A stretch of DNA of 64,000 nucleotides from Mesorhizobium shangrilense (lineage in GTDB: Bacteria; Pseudomonadota; Alphaproteobacteria; Rhizobiales; Rhizobiaceae), in NCBI RefSeq assembly GCF_040537815.1, contig NZ_JBEWSZ010000011.1:1-64000 (forward strand). Direction: 5' to 3'. Position numbers and translations under genes: made by a program. Shown piece by piece: positions 1-9,010 of this stretch. The notes under the pieces were generated by a model that saw nothing but the letters and a program-made list of their open reading frames with translations, did no database searches and was not told the origin of the DNA. Each line of letters opens with the position of its first letter. Positions within the stretch are counted from its first letter, which is position 1.

Positions 1-101
1 AGCCCAAAATGCTCATCCGCATCGCTCTCGCCCGAAAACTTCTCGTCATCCTCAATGCAAAAGCACGCGACGCGCGCAACGAGTTCGCAAATGCAACTTG
101 A
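1..101 (+). mobile_element. C-terminal tail of an IS110-family transposase (cut by window edge)
   Basis: The frame that enters the window ends at the TGA at 99-101 and encodes 32 residues reading PKMLIRIALARKLLVILNA then KARDARNEFANAT. The pattern ARKLLVILNAKxRD close to the stop is typical of the C terminus of IS110/IS116/IS902 transposases, which carry a DEDD catalytic domain and leave no obvious terminal inverted repeats. The rest of the element lies outside the window, so I cannot tell whether it is intact. Family call rests on this short motif only. Confidence 0.6.
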
Positions 102-333
102 CACCCCAGATAGTCGCTCTCCCACACCTTCGGCGGGGCGAGGAAAAAGCCAACCATTTGGGTCGCGGCCTTGAAAAGCTTGGGTTCCTCGCCCCCACGA
201 AGACAGCTTCCAATGGGCAAGAACGACGGCGAGACGCAGGATGCGGTGACCGACCAGGTCGGCTTCACTCTCAGGGACTAACCGCTACGTCCGAAATGCG
301 GCGCAAACCGCCCCCGCCCCCGTCACCCCCAAA
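102..333. other. Non-coding stretch with an inverted repeat
   Basis: Between the transposase stop and the AraC gene no convincing gene is visible. An 11-base perfect inverted repeat is present: GGGGCGAGGAA at 135-145 and TTCCTCGCCCC at 185-195, extended imperfectly on both sides. It may belong to the right flank of the insertion element or be an independent palindromic intergenic repeat. A plus-strand open frame across 98-421 has proline/arginine-rich composition and overlaps the AraC gene, so I do not call it a gene. Confidence 0.5.
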
Positions 334-1188
334 TCACCGCCCCGGCGCCGCGCTCAACTCGCTGCGCCGCCAGGCGGCGGGCGAAATGCCCACCGAGCGT
401 TTGAACTCGCGGCCGAAGTGATAGACGTCACAGAAGCCGCAGGCTTCCGCCACCTCGGCCAGCGGCTGTTCGCCTTGCACCAGCATCGACTGCGCCTGCA
501 TCAGCCGCTCGCGCATCAGCCATTGGTGCGGGCTGGTGCGCAGGTGTTTCTGGAACAGCCGCCGCATCTGCGAGGCGCCGAGGCCGGTTATGGCGGCGAG
601 GTCAAAGGCCGTCCAGGCGAAACCCGGCTCGGCGCGCATGGCGTCGAGCGCTGACGCCAGCGGTTTTGGCAGATCGTCATTGCCGGCGCCATTCACCGCG
701 CGGTCGACCAAGAGCAGGAATTCGGCGACCAGCTGGTTGAGGCGCAGGTCGAGCCCGGCGTCGCGCCGCCGCAATGCAGCGAACAGCCGCTCGAACCATG
801 GCGCCGGGCTGGTGGCTTCGGTGAACATGGTGCGCAACGCGCCCTCGCCGAACAGCTTGCGCCGCAGGATCGCCGGGTCGGGTCCGTCCAGCCGGAACCA
901 CAGCAGCGTCCACGGGTCGCCGGGATCGGCGGAATGCACATGCGGCGCCTCGTTGGCCATCCAGACCAGCTGGTTCGCCCGCACCTCCAGCCGCTGCCCA
1001 AGCGTCTCCACATGGCCGCGTCCCGACAGGCAATAGAGGATGTCCTGGCCGGGGTAGACTGGCCGTTCTATGCGGTAATCGCGCGCCGCGGCGACCTTGC
1101 CGGCGCGCAGCACGCTGAAGGCGGTGCGCGTCCATCCGGCGGCCGGCACATAGTGGAAACTCTCGAGAACCGCCGTCTTTTGCGTCAT
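334..1188 (-). CDS. AraC-family transcriptional regulator
   Basis: About 284 residues. The N-terminal half looks like a cupin-type ligand-sensing domain (residues about 20-150, with PVYPGQDILYCLSGRG and HVHSADPGDPW). The C-terminal ~100 residues hold the paired helix-turn-helix of AraC proteins (LAAITGLGASQMRRLFQKH, then ACGFCDVYHFGREFKRSVG). The ATG at 1188 (MTQKTAVLE) is preferred over an in-frame ATG 36 bases upstream, which would place the inverted repeat at 1192-1207 inside the gene. It is divergent from the PhyH/ABC operon and is the natural candidate for its ligand-responsive regulator. Confidence 0.9.
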   Translation of the reverse strand: MTQKTAVLESFHYVPAAGWTRTAFSVLRAGKVAAARDYRIERPVYPGQDILYCLSGRGHVETLGQRLEVRANQLVWMANEAPHVHSADPGDPWTLLWFRLDGPDPAILRRKLFGEGALRTMFTEATSPAPWFERLFAALRRRDAGLDLRLNQLVAEFLLLVDRAVNGAGNDDLPKPLASALDAMRAEPGFAWTAFDLAAITGLGASQMRRLFQKHLRTSPHQWLMRERLMQAQSMLVQGEQPLAEVAEACGFCDVYHFGREFKRSVGISPAAWRRSELSAAPGR

Positions 1189-1191
1189 GCG

Positions 1192-1207
1192 CGTTTTATA
1201 CAAAACG
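1192..1207. promoter_or_regulatory. Inverted repeat in the araC/phyH intergenic region
   Basis: CGTTTT-ATAC-AAAACG, a perfect 6-base inverted repeat with a 4-base spacer, lies just upstream of the AraC start. It is the best operator candidate in this divergent promoter region. Regulator assignment is inference; AraC proteins more often use direct repeats. Confidence 0.35.
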
Positions 1208-1362
1208 AGTGCCCTGCTGTCCATTTTGTTCGCTGCCGGGCGCCGCTATGGTCGCTTTCAACAGACCGGGGCGTTCGGCGGGCAAATGGCCGGAAACCCC
1301 ATTTTTCGGGCTTTCGCGGCGCCTTGCTGGCGACAGCCCCGTTCGCGGAGGGAGGCAAGACG

Positions 1363-2127
1363 ATGCTCGCGATGACCAGGAATGAAGCCGAGATCTACGC
1401 CCGAGACGGATACATCATCCGCCGGGGTCTGCTCAGCGTGCCGGAGGTGGAGGACTTCCGTGACCACGCCCGCAAGCAGCTCGAGGAAGAAAACAAGAGC
1501 GGCGCCGTGATGGCCAAGGGTGACAAGGAGGGCAAGACCACCCTTCTCAAGATGTGGACCAAGGCCGAGGACGACAAATACGGACTGCTGGCCCGCGACG
1601 AGCGCATGGTCGACCTGGCGGAAGACGCCGTCGGCAAGCCGATCTACCTCTACAGCCACAAGATGACGATGAAGCAGCCCAACGAGGGCGGCGCCTGGGA
1701 ATGGCACCAGGATTTCGGCTACTGGTACAATTACGGCTGCCTGGCGCCGGAGATGATGAGCATCTATGTCGCGCTCGACAAGGCGACCCGCGAGAATGGC
1801 TGCCTGCAGGTGCTGAAGGGCACGCACAAGCTCGGCCGCCTCAACCACATCCGCGAGAACGACCAGACCAATGTCGAGCAGGAGCATCTGGAAGCCGCGC
1901 TGAAGCGCTACGAGCACATCTATGTCGAGATGGAAGCCGGCGACGCGCTGATCTTCGACGGCAACCTTCTGCACCGCTCCGACGCCAACCGCTCCGACAC
2001 GTATCGCTGGGGCTACATCTGCTCCTACAACGCCGTCGAGAACGCGCCGTTCAAGAAGGTTCGCGAATACGGAAATTTCGACGAGCTGCGCAAGGTGCCG
2101 GCCGGCACGTTCCGCAAGGCGTCCTGA
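1363..2127 (+). CDS. Phytanoyl-CoA dioxygenase (PhyH) family protein
   Basis: 254 residues. Fe(II)/2-oxoglutarate-dependent oxygenase fold: the metal motif is H115-Q-D117 (in WEWHQDFGYW) with the distal H204 (NLLHRSD) and R215 as the likely 2-oxoglutarate anchor. The family hydroxylates small carboxylates, ectoine, alkyl chains and others, so the substrate cannot be read from sequence. GGAGGGAGG lies just upstream of the ATG at 1363; a second ATG at 1372 is possible. First gene of a rightward run with a ribose-type transporter, separated from it by 237 bases, so it may have its own transcript. A role in oxidising the imported compound is inferred. Confidence 0.85.
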   Translation: MLAMTRNEAEIYARDGYIIRRGLLSVPEVEDFRDHARKQLEEENKSGAVMAKGDKEGKTTLLKMWTKAEDDKYGLLARDERMVDLAEDAVGKPIYLYSHKMTMKQPNEGGAWEWHQDFGYWYNYGCLAPEMMSIYVALDKATRENGCLQVLKGTHKLGRLNHIRENDQTNVEQEHLEAALKRYEHIYVEMEAGDALIFDGNLLHRSDANRSDTYRWGYICSYNAVENAPFKKVREYGNFDELRKVPAGTFRKAS

Positions 2128-2321
2128 CGCCAGAGAATACTGCATGGGCGGCGACGCCCGCGCTCCGGCCATGACTGTGGAAAGCCGCATCCGGCTTCTC
2201 GAAAGATCATGGCCGAACAGGGAGATAGGGCCCGATCCTGAATCACTTCGGGATTTGAGGGGCTCACATGCATCGGCCGGGCCGAGAGCTCAGCTCCGGT
2301 CGATGAAACGAAGGAGTGGCG

Positions 2322-2351
2322 ATGCCGGTGAGGACCGGTGGGCCACGCTGA
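2322..2351 (+). CDS. Possible 9-residue leader peptide upstream of the ABC permease
   Basis: AAGGAG at 2311-2316 is followed by ATG at 2322 and nine codons (MPVRTGGPR) ending in TGA at 2349-2351. The stop overlaps the AGGGAGG ribosome site of the permease gene at 2351-2357. The good Shine-Dalgarno and this overlap suggest a translated leader that could couple to the permease, but such a short frame can occur by chance. No attenuator-like codon run is seen. Confidence 0.25.
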   Translation: MPVRTGGPR

Positions 2352-2364
2352 GGGAGGATACTGT

Positions 2365-3387
2365 ATGGCCCATGCGGTCAGGACCGGCGCGCGCGCGCCA
2401 GCCACGGACCGATTCACGCTGGCGCGGCTGTTGCGGGCGCGCGAGGCAGGTGTGTTCATCGCCCTGCTCGTGCTTTGCCTGTTCCTGTCCTTCGCCACCG
2501 ATGGATTCCTGACATCGCTGAACCTGCTCAATGTCGGACGCCAGATCTCCCTGCTCGGGATCATGGCGGTCGGCATGACGTTCGTTTTGATCGCCGGCGA
2601 GGTCGACCTGTCGGTCGGCTCGACCTACGCGTTTTCGGGCCTCGCCACCGGCATGCTGATCATCGCCGGATGGGCGCTGCTGCCGGCGATCTGCGCCGGC
2701 CTGCTCACCGGCGTCGCCATCGGCCTCATCAACGGCGTGCTCTCCACCTATGGCCGCCTGCCCTCGCTGATCGCCACGCTCGGCATGCTTTCCATCGTGC
2801 GCGGCGCTGCCCTCATCCTCACCAACGGCCAGCCGGTGACGGTCAATTTGCGCAACGGCGCGCTGCCAGAAGTGCTGCAGACCTTCTCCTTCATGGGCCA
2901 GGGCTATCTGTTCAGCGTCATTCCCATGCAGCTGGTGTTCTTCATCATCATCGCGGTGCTGGCCTGGGTGGTGCTGTCGTTCTCCAATTTCGGCTTCCGC
3001 GTCTATGCCGTCGGCGGCAGCGCCAAGGCGGCGCGCGTTTCCGGCATTTCCGTCAACAAGGTCAAGATTTCAGCCTTCATCCTGATGGGCGTTCTTGCCG
3101 CCTTCGCCGGCATTCTCAGCATGGCTTTCCTGCCCAGCGGCCAGGCCGGACGCACCGGCGTCGGGCTGGAGCTCGACGTCATCGCCGCCACCATCGTCGG
3201 CGGCGCCTCGCTGTCGGGCGGCGAAGGCACAATCCTCGGCACCATCCTCGGCGTGCTGATCATCGGCGTCATGCGCAACGGCCTGGTGCTGATGGGCGTC
3301 TCGCCCTTCGTCCAGGAGCTGATGATCGGCCTCGTCATCATCATCGCGGTCGGCATCGACAAATGGAGCACGCGCCGCACGGCTTGA
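2365..3387 (+). CDS. Ribose/xylose-type ABC transporter permease (RbsC-like)
   Basis: 340 residues of strongly hydrophobic sequence with about 8-10 predicted membrane segments. Contains the BPD_transp_2 hallmarks of sugar permeases: GMTFVLIAGEVDLSVGS near residue 70 and the cytoplasmic coupling region GGASLSGGEGTILGT near residue 280. Start chosen at ATG 2365 because AGGGAGG sits 7 bases upstream; an ATG 27 bases earlier lacks such a site. Forms the inner-membrane channel with the binding protein and ATPase that follow. The compound is probably a pentose, polyol or related sugar, given the kinase and pyranase downstream. Confidence 0.92.
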   Translation: MAHAVRTGARAPATDRFTLARLLRAREAGVFIALLVLCLFLSFATDGFLTSLNLLNVGRQISLLGIMAVGMTFVLIAGEVDLSVGSTYAFSGLATGMLIIAGWALLPAICAGLLTGVAIGLINGVLSTYGRLPSLIATLGMLSIVRGAALILTNGQPVTVNLRNGALPEVLQTFSFMGQGYLFSVIPMQLVFFIIIAVLAWVVLSFSNFGFRVYAVGGSAKAARVSGISVNKVKISAFILMGVLAAFAGILSMAFLPSGQAGRTGVGLELDVIAATIVGGASLSGGEGTILGTILGVLIIGVMRNGLVLMGVSPFVQELMIGLVIIIAVGIDKWSTRRTA

Positions 3388-3431
3388 TTTCAAAACACCC
3401 AAGCAACCAGAACCAAAAGGGAGGACTATCC

Positions 3432-4403
3432 ATGAACATCAGACACGTCATTCTGGCCGCGGCAATCGGCCTGTTGCCGCTCTCGGCCCACGCCGAATCC
3501 AAGCTCGCCGACTTCGCGCTGGCGCCGCGCATCAAGGCCAAGATCGACGCCGGGCAGCCGCTCGACATCTACGTCTCCTACCATGACGTCTCCAACGAAT
3601 TCGCGCCTTTCATGAAGGCCGGCGTCGAGCGCGCCGCCAAGGACGACAAGGTCGGCGCCCAATTCATCGGCCCGGTCGGCGCCGATGCCGATGGCCAGAT
3701 CTCGGAGATCGAGACGCTGATGGGCAAGATGGACGGGCTGGCGATCTCCTCGGTCTCGACCGACGCGCTGGCGCCGGTGATCGACCGCGTCATCGCCGCC
3801 GGCATCCCGGTCGTCACCTTCAACACCGACAACCCCGAGAGCAAGCGCCTCGCCTTCGCCGGCCAGGATCTCGTCCAGTCCGGCCGCGAGGCCGGCAAGC
3901 TGATGTCCAAGGTGCTGGGCGGCAAGGGCAAGGTGATGATCACCACCATCGACGCCGCCGCGCAGTGGTCGCTCGACCGCGAAAAGGGCGCGCGCGAGGC
4001 GCTGAAGGCCGAACCCGGCATCGAAGTGGTCTCGACGCTCAACACCGGCACCGACCCGCAGAAAATCTATTCGGCGATCGAGAACGCCATGCTGGCCAAT
4101 CCGTCGATCACGGGCGTGCTCTCGCTCGAATGCTGCTCGACGCCCGCCGCCGGCACCTGGGTGGAGCGTAACAAGGCCGCCGACAAGGTCAAGGTGGTCG
4201 GCTTCGACCTGCTCGACCAGACCGTGCAGCTGGTGCAGGACGGCAATGTCGACGCCACGATCGACCAGGCGCCTGAAAAGCAGGGCTTTGCCGCCGTCGA
4301 TCTGCTCGTCAAGTTCCTCAAGGGTGAGACGATCAACAATGTCGACACCGGCGTCGGCGTCTACACCAAGGAAAACATCGCCGAGGTCGCCAAGAAGAAG
4401 TAA
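3432..4403 (+). CDS. Sugar ABC transporter substrate-binding protein (RbsB-like)
   Basis: 323 residues. Signal peptide of about 21 residues ending at AHA, then a type I periplasmic-binding fold of the ribose/LacI group (DIYVSYHDVSNEFA; VTFNTDNPES; VVGFDLLDQTVQLVQDG). A strong GGGAGGA site lies upstream of ATG 3432. Delivers the sugar to the permease encoded upstream. Unlike classical RbsB the ligand pocket cannot be assigned by eye. The order permease, binding protein, ATPase differs from the common binding protein-ATPase-permease order but the three genes are contiguous and clearly one transporter. Confidence 0.92.
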   Translation: MNIRHVILAAAIGLLPLSAHAESKLADFALAPRIKAKIDAGQPLDIYVSYHDVSNEFAPFMKAGVERAAKDDKVGAQFIGPVGADADGQISEIETLMGKMDGLAISSVSTDALAPVIDRVIAAGIPVVTFNTDNPESKRLAFAGQDLVQSGREAGKLMSKVLGGKGKVMITTIDAAAQWSLDREKGAREALKAEPGIEVVSTLNTGTDPQKIYSAIENAMLANPSITGVLSLECCSTPAAGTWVERNKAADKVKVVGFDLLDQTVQLVQDGNVDATIDQAPEKQGFAAVDLLVKFLKGETINNVDTGVGVYTKENIAEVAKKK

Positions 4404-4468
4404 CAGCCAGCTCAGCACGGCCGCCGGTTCCCATGGACCGGCGGCCGCGTGCACAAGACAGCGAGCCA

Positions 4469-5986
<1,518 letters not shown>

Positions 5987-5997
5987 ACGAGGCATTG

Positions 5998-6960
5998 ATG
6001 AGCAATCCCAAGACCGCACCAAGAATTACAATCGTCGGCAGCTTCGCTGTCGGCCTGACCATGCGGGCGCCGAAACTCCCGATCTTCGGCGAGACCATGC
6101 TCGGCACCGATTTCGACATGGGCGCCGGCGGCAAGGGCTCGAACCAGGCGGTGGCGACCTCCCGTCTTGGTGCCAGTTCCTCACTGGTCGCCATCATCGG
6201 CACCGACAAGCTGGCCGGCATCGCCACCGACCTCTATGCCGCCGAGGGCGTCGATGCGAGCCTTGTCACCACGAGGACGGAGCGCGCCACCGGCGTCGGC
6301 TTCATCATCCTCAACGACAAGGGCGAGAACTTCATCATCCTCGACATGGGCGCCAACGAGCTGATGGACGCAGCAGTCGTCGACACCGCCGAACAGCGCA
6401 TCGCCGAGAGCGACGTGGTGATGACCGTGCTCGAAGTGCCGATCCCCGCTGCCGTCCGTGCCATGGAGCTTGGCCGCAAGCACGGCGCCCGCACCATCCT
6501 CAACCCCGCGCCGGCGCGCCAGCTTCCCGACGCGATCTTCGCCAATGTCGACTATCTCACGCCAAACGAGAGCGAACTGCGCATCCTGCTCGGCCTGCCC
6601 GCCGACGACCCCCGCTCCTCGCGCGAACTGGCAGGCGAACTGCGCCGGCGGGGCGTGCGCAACGTGGTGGTGACGCTCGGCCGCAGCGGCGCGCTGATCC
6701 TGACGGATGATCTCGACATCATGGTGCCCGCTGTGCCGGTAGAGGTGATCGACACGACCGGTGCGGGCGACGCGTTCAACTCCGGCTTCGCGGTGGCGCT
6801 GGCCGAAGGTCGCGATATCGTCAACGCGGTGCGCTTCGGCGTCGTCTGCGGCGGCATCGCCTGCACAAGGCTCGGCGTCATTCCCGGCCTGCCCGAACGC
6901 GCGCAGGCCGACGCGCTGTTCGCCGAAGCTATCAAGACAACGTGGAAGGAACCATCATGA
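5998..6960 (+). CDS. PfkB-family carbohydrate kinase (ribokinase-like)
   Basis: 320 residues. Both PfkB signatures are present: the N-terminal glycine motif GAGGKGSNQAVA near residue 42 and the C-terminal catalytic motif DTTGAGDAFNSGF near residue 252, which holds the anion hole and catalytic Asp. Expected to phosphorylate the imported sugar or a derivative with ATP. Starts 12 bases after the ATPase stop and overlaps the next gene by ATGA (6957-6960), so it is translationally coupled. Closest to ribokinase; the true substrate is unknown. Confidence 0.9.
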   Translation: MSNPKTAPRITIVGSFAVGLTMRAPKLPIFGETMLGTDFDMGAGGKGSNQAVATSRLGASSSLVAIIGTDKLAGIATDLYAAEGVDASLVTTRTERATGVGFIILNDKGENFIILDMGANELMDAAVVDTAEQRIAESDVVMTVLEVPIPAAVRAMELGRKHGARTILNPAPARQLPDAIFANVDYLTPNESELRILLGLPADDPRSSRELAGELRRRGVRNVVVTLGRSGALILTDDLDIMVPAVPVEVIDTTGAGDAFNSGFAVALAEGRDIVNAVRFGVVCGGIACTRLGVIPGLPERAQADALFAEAIKTTWKEPS

Positions 6961-7418
6961 ACCGTAACCGGCTGCTCAATGCTGAACTGTCGCACGCCAT
7001 CGCCTCGATGGGCCATGGCGATTTGATGATCGTCTGCGACGCGGGCTTTCCGATCCCGTCGAGCGCCTGGCGCATCGACCTCGCCATCTCGCCGGACGTG
7101 CCGGACTTGGAAGCCGTGCTCGGCCCGATCGCCGCGAACCTGATCGCCGAGCGGGTCGGCTATGCCGACACGCTGCCGGTGCACAATGCGCCGCTGCTGG
7201 AGAAACTGAAGCGGCTGTTCCCCGACGCCGATTTCGAGACCACGACGCACGAGACCATCCTCGGCGAGATGGCGGCCAAGGCCAAGGTCATCGTGCGCAC
7301 CGGCGCCTTCGACCCGTGGGGCAACATCCTGCTTTATTCCGGCGTCGACGTGCCGGCTTGGTTCTCCAAGCCCGGCGTCGTCGCGCCCGACTATTACGCC
7401 AAGAAGCTGAAAGGCTGA
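6957..7418 (+). CDS. D-ribose pyranase / L-fucose mutarotase family protein (RbsD-like)
   Basis: 153 residues, slightly longer than typical RbsD (about 130-139). The N terminus carries the catalytic pattern of RbsD: His20 in MGHGD and Asp28 in IVCDAGFPIP. These proteins interconvert pyranose and furanose (or anomeric) forms of sugars, often supplying the form used by a ribokinase. ATGA overlap with the kinase gene and GGAAGGA upstream support start 6957. Together with the kinase and RbsABC-type transporter it points to ribose or a close analogue. Confidence 0.88.
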   Translation: MNRNRLLNAELSHAIASMGHGDLMIVCDAGFPIPSSAWRIDLAISPDVPDLEAVLGPIAANLIAERVGYADTLPVHNAPLLEKLKRLFPDADFETTTHETILGEMAAKAKVIVRTGAFDPWGNILLYSGVDVPAWFSKPGVVAPDYYAKKLKG

Positions 7419-7419
7419 C

Positions 7420-8259
7420 ATGCCGCGCATCTTCGATTTCGGCGGCCGCGAGGTCGACCGCTCCGTCACCGTCGCCAGCCTGCGCGCACTGAAGGGCAGT
7501 GGCCGGCACGTCGCCCAGGTGACGGCCGAGACGGCGGACGAAGCGGCGGCAGCCGAAGCCGCCGGCGTCGAGATGGTGGTCTGCCGCGCCGCCAATGTGG
7601 CTGGGGTGCGCCAGGGATCGCGCCGCGTCTTCGTCACCGCCGCCCTCGGCTTCGCCGACGCGGTGATATCGGACGAGATCCTGCGCACCGCCTTCTCGGC
7701 CATCACCGCAGGCGCCGACGCGGTCATCACCGGGCGCGGCCATGATACTGTGCGCATGCTCGCCAACGAACAGATCCCGGTGATGGGCCATCTCGGCTTC
7801 GTGCCGCGCAAATCCACCTGGGTCGGCGCCATCCGCGCCGTCGGCAAGACGGCCACTGAGGCGCTGGAACTGTGGGATCGCTTCCGCCGGCTCGAAGATG
7901 CCGGCGCCTTCGCCGTCGAATGCGAGATCATTCCGGCCGACGTGATGGCCGAGATCAACCGCCGTACCGGGCTGGTCACCGTATCGCTCGGCTCCGGTCC
8001 CGCGGCCGATGTGGTGTTCCTGTTCACCTCCGACATAACAGGCGAAAGCGCCCGCCTGCCCCGCCATGCCCGCGCGTGGGGTGATCTGGCTGCACTCCAC
8101 AAGGCAGTCCGTGACGCCCGCGTCGAAGCGCTCTCCGGCTTCCGCCAGGAGGTCGCGGGCGGCAGGTATCCGGCCAATGCCGAAGTCGTCGGGATTGCGC
8201 AGGCCGAACTCGAGGCGTTTCGTGCGCGGCTTGAGGCCGGCGAAATTAGCAAAGCATAA
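7420..8259 (+). CDS. PanB-like (ketopantoate hydroxymethyltransferase fold) protein with altered active site
   Basis: 279 residues. Similarity to PanB shows in VMGHLGFVP (residues 121-129, compare CGHLGLTP) and in FAVECEIIP, where E169 matches the catalytic Glu of PanB. The residues that bind Mg and ketopantoate in PanB are missing by my alignment: the two Asp correspond to R56 and A75, and the Lys/Glu pair to I103 and G105. It is therefore unlikely to make ketopantoate. Last gene of the sugar operon, 1 base after the pyranase stop, so probably co-translated. It may act as an aldolase/lyase-like enzyme on the sugar product, or be regulatory; function is unknown. Confidence 0.7.
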   Translation: MPRIFDFGGREVDRSVTVASLRALKGSGRHVAQVTAETADEAAAAEAAGVEMVVCRAANVAGVRQGSRRVFVTAALGFADAVISDEILRTAFSAITAGADAVITGRGHDTVRMLANEQIPVMGHLGFVPRKSTWVGAIRAVGKTATEALELWDRFRRLEDAGAFAVECEIIPADVMAEINRRTGLVTVSLGSGPAADVVFLFTSDITGESARLPRHARAWGDLAALHKAVRDARVEALSGFRQEVAGGRYPANAEVVGIAQAELEAFRARLEAGEISKA

Positions 8260-8289
8260 ACAAACAGATGGAGCCGGACCTTGAATCAG

Positions 8290-8892
8290 TCAGGATCGGT
8301 TCTCGATGATCTGGCGCAGGCTGCGATAGGTACGTTCCAGCCGCTCGAAACCGCCTTCGGCGAGCGTGATCGGCGCGGCATTGTCGGCGATGGCCGCGAA
8401 CAGCAGCGCCGCGTCGGCGGGCACGACATTATCAGCAAGCTCGCCGCGCCGGCCGGCTGAGGACAGCGCCTCGGCAAACAGCGCCGAGAGCTCGACGCCG
8501 AAATGGCTGAGCATCTGCCGGCCACGGTCCCCCAGAAGATCGGCATCCTGCCGCAGCCTGGAGATCAGGCTCCAATTGTGCCCTTCCGTGCCGGACGGAT
8601 TGAAGTGGCGGAAACGCGCGCGGCTGTAGGCGATCATCGCCTCGACCTGGTCGGAGAGGCTTGCCCCCTCGGCCGACCAGACAGCGCGCAAGCCGCCCAG
8701 CGTTGCCTGCATGTAGTCGCCCAGCACCTCGTCGACCAGCGCCTGCTTGTTGCCGAAATGGTAGTGGATGTTGGCCCGCGTCGTGCCCAGCGCCACGGAG
8801 ATGTCGCCGAAACTGATGCCGCGATAGCCATGGCGCACCAGAAGCTCCAGCGCCGTGTCCTTGATCGCCTGTCTCATGTCGGTCTCGTCCAT
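8290..8892 (-). CDS. TetR/AcrR-family transcriptional regulator
   Basis: 200 residues. N-terminal TetR helix-turn-helix (residues about 5-50, GYRGISFGDISVALGTTRANIHYHF) with a divergent C-terminal ligand domain. ATG 8892 (MDETDMRQ) gives the usual TetR length; longer frames upstream lack homology. Convergent with the sugar operon and divergent from the triple RidA gene, so it most likely controls the latter and perhaps itself. Confidence 0.9.
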   Translation of the reverse strand: MDETDMRQAIKDTALELLVRHGYRGISFGDISVALGTTRANIHYHFGNKQALVDEVLGDYMQATLGGLRAVWSAEGASLSDQVEAMIAYSRARFRHFNPSGTEGHNWSLISRLRQDADLLGDRGRQMLSHFGVELSALFAEALSSAGRRGELADNVVPADAALLFAAIADNAAPITLAEGGFERLERTYRSLRQIIENRS

Positions 8893-8953
8893 GCCGGCAT
8901 CATAGCCAAATGCGTTAGCCTTGGACGCCGAAGCTTTGCGGCGTCCCCAGCAT

Positions 8954-8986
8954 TTGACGGCAAACTGACTTGCAGGTAAGTAAGTA
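8954..8986 (+). promoter_or_regulatory. Candidate promoter/operator between tetR and the triple-RidA gene
   Basis: ACTTGCAGGTAAGT at 8968-8981 is an imperfect palindrome (10 of 14 positions symmetric, with perfect ACTT/AAGT ends), followed by a repeated GTAA. TTGACG at 8954-8959 could be a -35 element, with a poor -10 (TAAGTA) 17 bases further. TetR-type repressors commonly bind such palindromes over a promoter; the assignment is inferred. Confidence 0.35.
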
Positions 8987-9010
8987 TCAAAATCAGGGAG
9001 GGGAACGCGG

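Noticed and set aside
98..421. 107-codon plus-strand frame at the window start
   Set aside because: Pro/Arg-rich, overlaps the AraC gene antisense, no ribosome site or homology.
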